Shown in pieces: positions 6,783-7,933 of a DNA stretch of 7,933 nucleotides. Position 1 is the first letter of the stretch. Every line of letters starts with the position of its first letter. A model generated the notes under the pieces. It saw only the letters and a list, made by a program, of their open reading frames with translations. It was not told the DNA's origin and made no database searches. The stretch spans positions 28,153-36,085 of the forward strand of contig DUHN01000083.1 in NCBI GenBank assembly GCA_013330825.1. The letters are read 5' to 3'. A program made the position numbers and the translations under genes. Source of the stretch: Candidatus Woesearchaeota archaeon. GTDB taxonomy: Archaea > Nanobdellota > Nanobdellia > Woesearchaeales > GW2011-AR4.

Positions 6783-7070
6783 ATGCCATCGGCGGAGCAA
6801 GGACAATTAGAAGCGTTGGTGACTATTTCTGGACCTTTCTTGAGAACATTCCGTTCATTAATCCCGGATACCTTACAGCATGCAGATGAAATAATGTATC
6901 AGAGGAGGGCTGGGACCGATAAAAAGTTAAGAGATGAATATTTTTGGGTTGCAGATTCTGCACTGTATACTACTGAAGGAAAGAAATCAGGACGTGAAGC
7001 ATTTCTTCGCCTTGGAAGAGGGACACCAATCCGATCTTCACAAATCTTGAGGAGGCAATACATCAGTTGA
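6783..7070 (+). CDS. Unknown protein, N-terminal part of an apparently frameshifted gene
   Basis: As read, this frame gives 95 aa, ATG 6783 to TGA 7068-7070. The start is supported by the TATA box 27 nt upstream. I do not recognise the protein; it has no signal peptide or membrane segment and looks soluble and charged. The first 80 residues look like normal protein. The last 16 (from about 7023) look out of frame. Meanwhile the -1 frame from 7022 reads DTNPIFTNLEEAIHQL straight into the downstream coding frame. Adding one G to the GGG at 7020-7022 would join both parts into about 311 aa. I therefore read this as the front half of one gene. Its AT-rich composition differs sharply from rfcS next door. 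Confidence 0.65.
   Translation: MPSAEQGQLEALVTISGPFLRTFRSLIPDTLQHADEIMYQRRAGTDKKLRDEYFWVADSALYTTEGKKSGREAFLRLGRGTPIRSSQILRRQYIS
7020..7022 (+). other. Probable frameshift site (GGG, one base missing)
   Basis: Upstream coding follows the frame of the ATG at 6783, and downstream coding follows the frame one base earlier. A single lost base in this G run is the simplest explanation. No classical XXXYYYZ -1 slippery heptamer is present, so programmed frameshifting is less likely than mutation or a sequencing/assembly error. Confidence 0.55.
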
Positions 7071-7717
7071 GAAGATGTAAGTCTGACCCTTATAGCACGG
7101 TGTTTTGGGATGAACAGTATATTCCAAATGCCAAGGATCTCCAATCGGTGATGGAAGCAGAAGGCACATTGAAGGCGAGACTTTTAGATCTAGATTTAAA
7201 AGTGTGGGAAATTACTCCAAAGTCCCGTTTTAGTTTCGGGGCACCTCTTGAAAAAATTGCCTATTTTGAGATTGAAACTGCGAATTATGACGTATTAAAT
7301 CCTACTCAAAGGTTAGTTGCTGAGAGAATTTATGGACAAGGGGATGATTTTAAGGAGAATATGGCAATGCTGCATGAAAATGGTGTCACGAAGACGCAAA
7401 TGTATTTCTTAAATCCGGAGTTTGTGGTGAAGAAAGTGAAAGAGGGGCAGGCATTTGCGCAAGCCTGTTGTTTAACTGGTTTTGGGAATAGATCCTTATT
7501 TAGTGCCTATGGGAGTTATAGCAACGATTACAATTCCGTACGGGGGGTACTGGTGCCTGCCGTAAGGGAGAGGCACATGATGCCATTGAGAGATGCATAC
7601 AAGACTCTTTTAATAGACCCAACGAGGGCAGTAGAAGTAATAACTCCGGAAATTGCAAGCGGAATGGCTGGAATACTGAAAACCTATGAAGGGAGGATGC
7701 AAAGTCCGGCCTGTTGA
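7067..7717 (+). CDS. Unknown protein, C-terminal part of an apparently frameshifted gene
   Basis: The 216-aa frame begins at a TTG overlapping the preceding stop (TTGA) and ends with TGA at 7715-7717. There is no convincing ribosome site specific to this TTG. Protein-like sequence continues upstream in the same frame to at least 7022, so the TTG is probably not a true start. Read together with 6783-7021, the intact product would be about 311 aa. I recognise no family. Visible points are an aromatic-rich segment YSTVFWDEQYIP near the start, a CC pair within QACCLTGFGNRS, and no membrane helix. GC is near 35% in the lines counted (7261-7380), against about 57% in rfcS. This suggests acquired DNA or a gene under relaxed selection. 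Confidence 0.65.
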   Translation: MRRCKSDPYSTVFWDEQYIPNAKDLQSVMEAEGTLKARLLDLDLKVWEITPKSRFSFGAPLEKIAYFEIETANYDVLNPTQRLVAERIYGQGDDFKENMAMLHENGVTKTQMYFLNPEFVVKKVKEGQAFAQACCLTGFGNRSLFSAYGSYSNDYNSVRGVLVPAVRERHMMPLRDAYKTLLIDPTRAVEVITPEIASGMAGILKTYEGRMQSPAC

Positions 7718-7741
7718 TGAAACTTTCTTGATTTGATTTCC

Positions 7742-7773
7742 ACTTTATAACTTTATCTTGAACAATTGAACAA
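7742..7773 (+). repeat. Two adjacent 8-bp tandem repeats in AT-rich spacer
   Basis: ACTTTATA/ACTTTATC (7742-7757) is followed at once by two perfect copies of TTGAACAA (7758-7773). A CTTGAA/TTCAAG inverted pair (7757-7762 and 7780-7785) overlaps them. In AT-rich sequence these may be chance or slippage; a protein-binding site is possible. Confidence 0.35.
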
Positions 7774-7911
7774 AGTAATTTCAAGTTAATATAAGTGTTA
7801 AAAAAATAAAACCAACATTGGTGCCAGTTGGACGGAGGTTGCCTCTTAAGGGGATGTTCGACGGGGAGCGAATCGATGACAGCCGCCATAGTTGTGGGTA
7901 AATAAGGTGAC

Positions 7912-7931
7912 CCCCGCACTAAAGTGCGGGG
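7912..7931. other. Strong GC hairpin at the right edge
   Basis: CCCCGCAC and GTGCGGGG form a perfect 8-bp stem around a TAAA tetraloop. No T-run is visible before the window ends. It could be the closing stem of an RNA, a terminator, or one half of a repeat that continues outside. Confidence 0.6.
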
Positions 7932-7933
7932 CT

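Larger units (their letters stand above)
7718..7933. other. Right-end non-coding stretch: AT-rich spacer, then GC-richer segment without a clear gene
   Basis: From 7718 to about 7810 the sequence is strongly AT-rich and contains a TATA-like TTAATATAAG (7786-7795). From about 7815 it becomes markedly GC-richer, with several short pairings: CCAAC/GTTGG (7812-7831), CCTC/GGGG (7842-7853) and TTCG/CGAA (7857-7872). The terminal hairpin follows. The only frame here is 27 codons (TTG 7818 to TAA 7899-7901), which I do not accept as a gene. A promoter plus structured RNA, or the leader of a gene beyond the edge, would both fit. I could not match it to tRNA, 5S, SRP or RNase P RNA. Confidence 0.35.

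Noticed and set aside
7010..7030. Programmed -1 ribosomal frameshift
   Set aside because: No slippery heptamer and no obvious stimulatory structure; a one-base loss in the G run is simpler.
7818..7880. tRNA or other known RNA around the TTCGA at 7857-7861
   Set aside because: No acceptor or anticodon stem could be built around it, and no T-arm consensus stem flanks the TTCGA.
7818..7901. 27-codon frame from TTG at 7818
   Set aside because: Although spaced about right from a TATA-like element, it is short, starts with TTG, and its sequence shows nothing recognisable.
7500..7919. Minus-strand 139-aa open frame at the right end
   Set aside because: It starts in the terminal hairpin, crosses the AT-rich spacer and runs antisense into the broken gene, with no promoter or family features.
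7912..7931. CRISPR repeat at the right edge
   Set aside because: Only one palindromic unit is visible, with no second copy or spacer anywhere in the window.

Overview
The window reads as archaeal chromosome, most likely from a DPANN-type lineage (Woesearchaeota/Pacearchaeota-like). Three observations support this. It carries an archaeal replication factor C small subunit. Intergenic gaps hold TATA-type promoters, two of them (for the clamp loader and for the broken gene) placed so that transcription would start at or next to an ATG lacking a Shine-Dalgarno site. It also carries secreted proteins of a style I associate from memory with DPANN genomes: six-cysteine lipoproteins with an LCY...VCI signature, and a membrane-anchored protein beginning with a GQASIF-type segment. 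No database search was possible, so the lineage is an inference. Most of the window is GC-rich (about 55-60% in lines I counted). The right end, from about 6690, falls to roughly 35-40%.

Layout. (1) 1-2776, + strand: three tandem paralogous lipoprotein genes. The first is cut by the left edge, the second overlaps it by 20 nt, and the third follows a 90-nt gap with its own candidate TATA box. (2) 2795-5615, - strand: a two-gene unit, convergent with the lipoproteins. It is read from 5615 leftward: a 275-aa protein with one N-terminal membrane helix, then a 663-aa secreted protein with a zinc-metallopeptidase HEFGH motif. The two are joined by TAAGATG. (3) 5616-5715: a divergent promoter gap. 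(4) 5716-6681, + strand: rfcS, the sliding-clamp loader small subunit. (5) 6682-6782: a candidate terminator and a strong TATA box. (6) 6783-7717, + strand: an AT-rich gene of unknown function that appears split by a single-base frameshift near 7020. (7) 7718-7933: an AT-rich spacer with short tandem repeats, then a GC-richer stretch without a convincing gene, ending in a strong hairpin at the right edge.

How it fits together. The left 5.6 kb is an envelope/secretome locus: lipid-anchored cysteine-rich proteins opposite a membrane-anchored protein and an exported candidate protease. Whether they form one system is not shown by the sequence. The clamp-loader gene is a housekeeping neighbour with its own promoter. 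The right end looks like accessory DNA with a broken gene.
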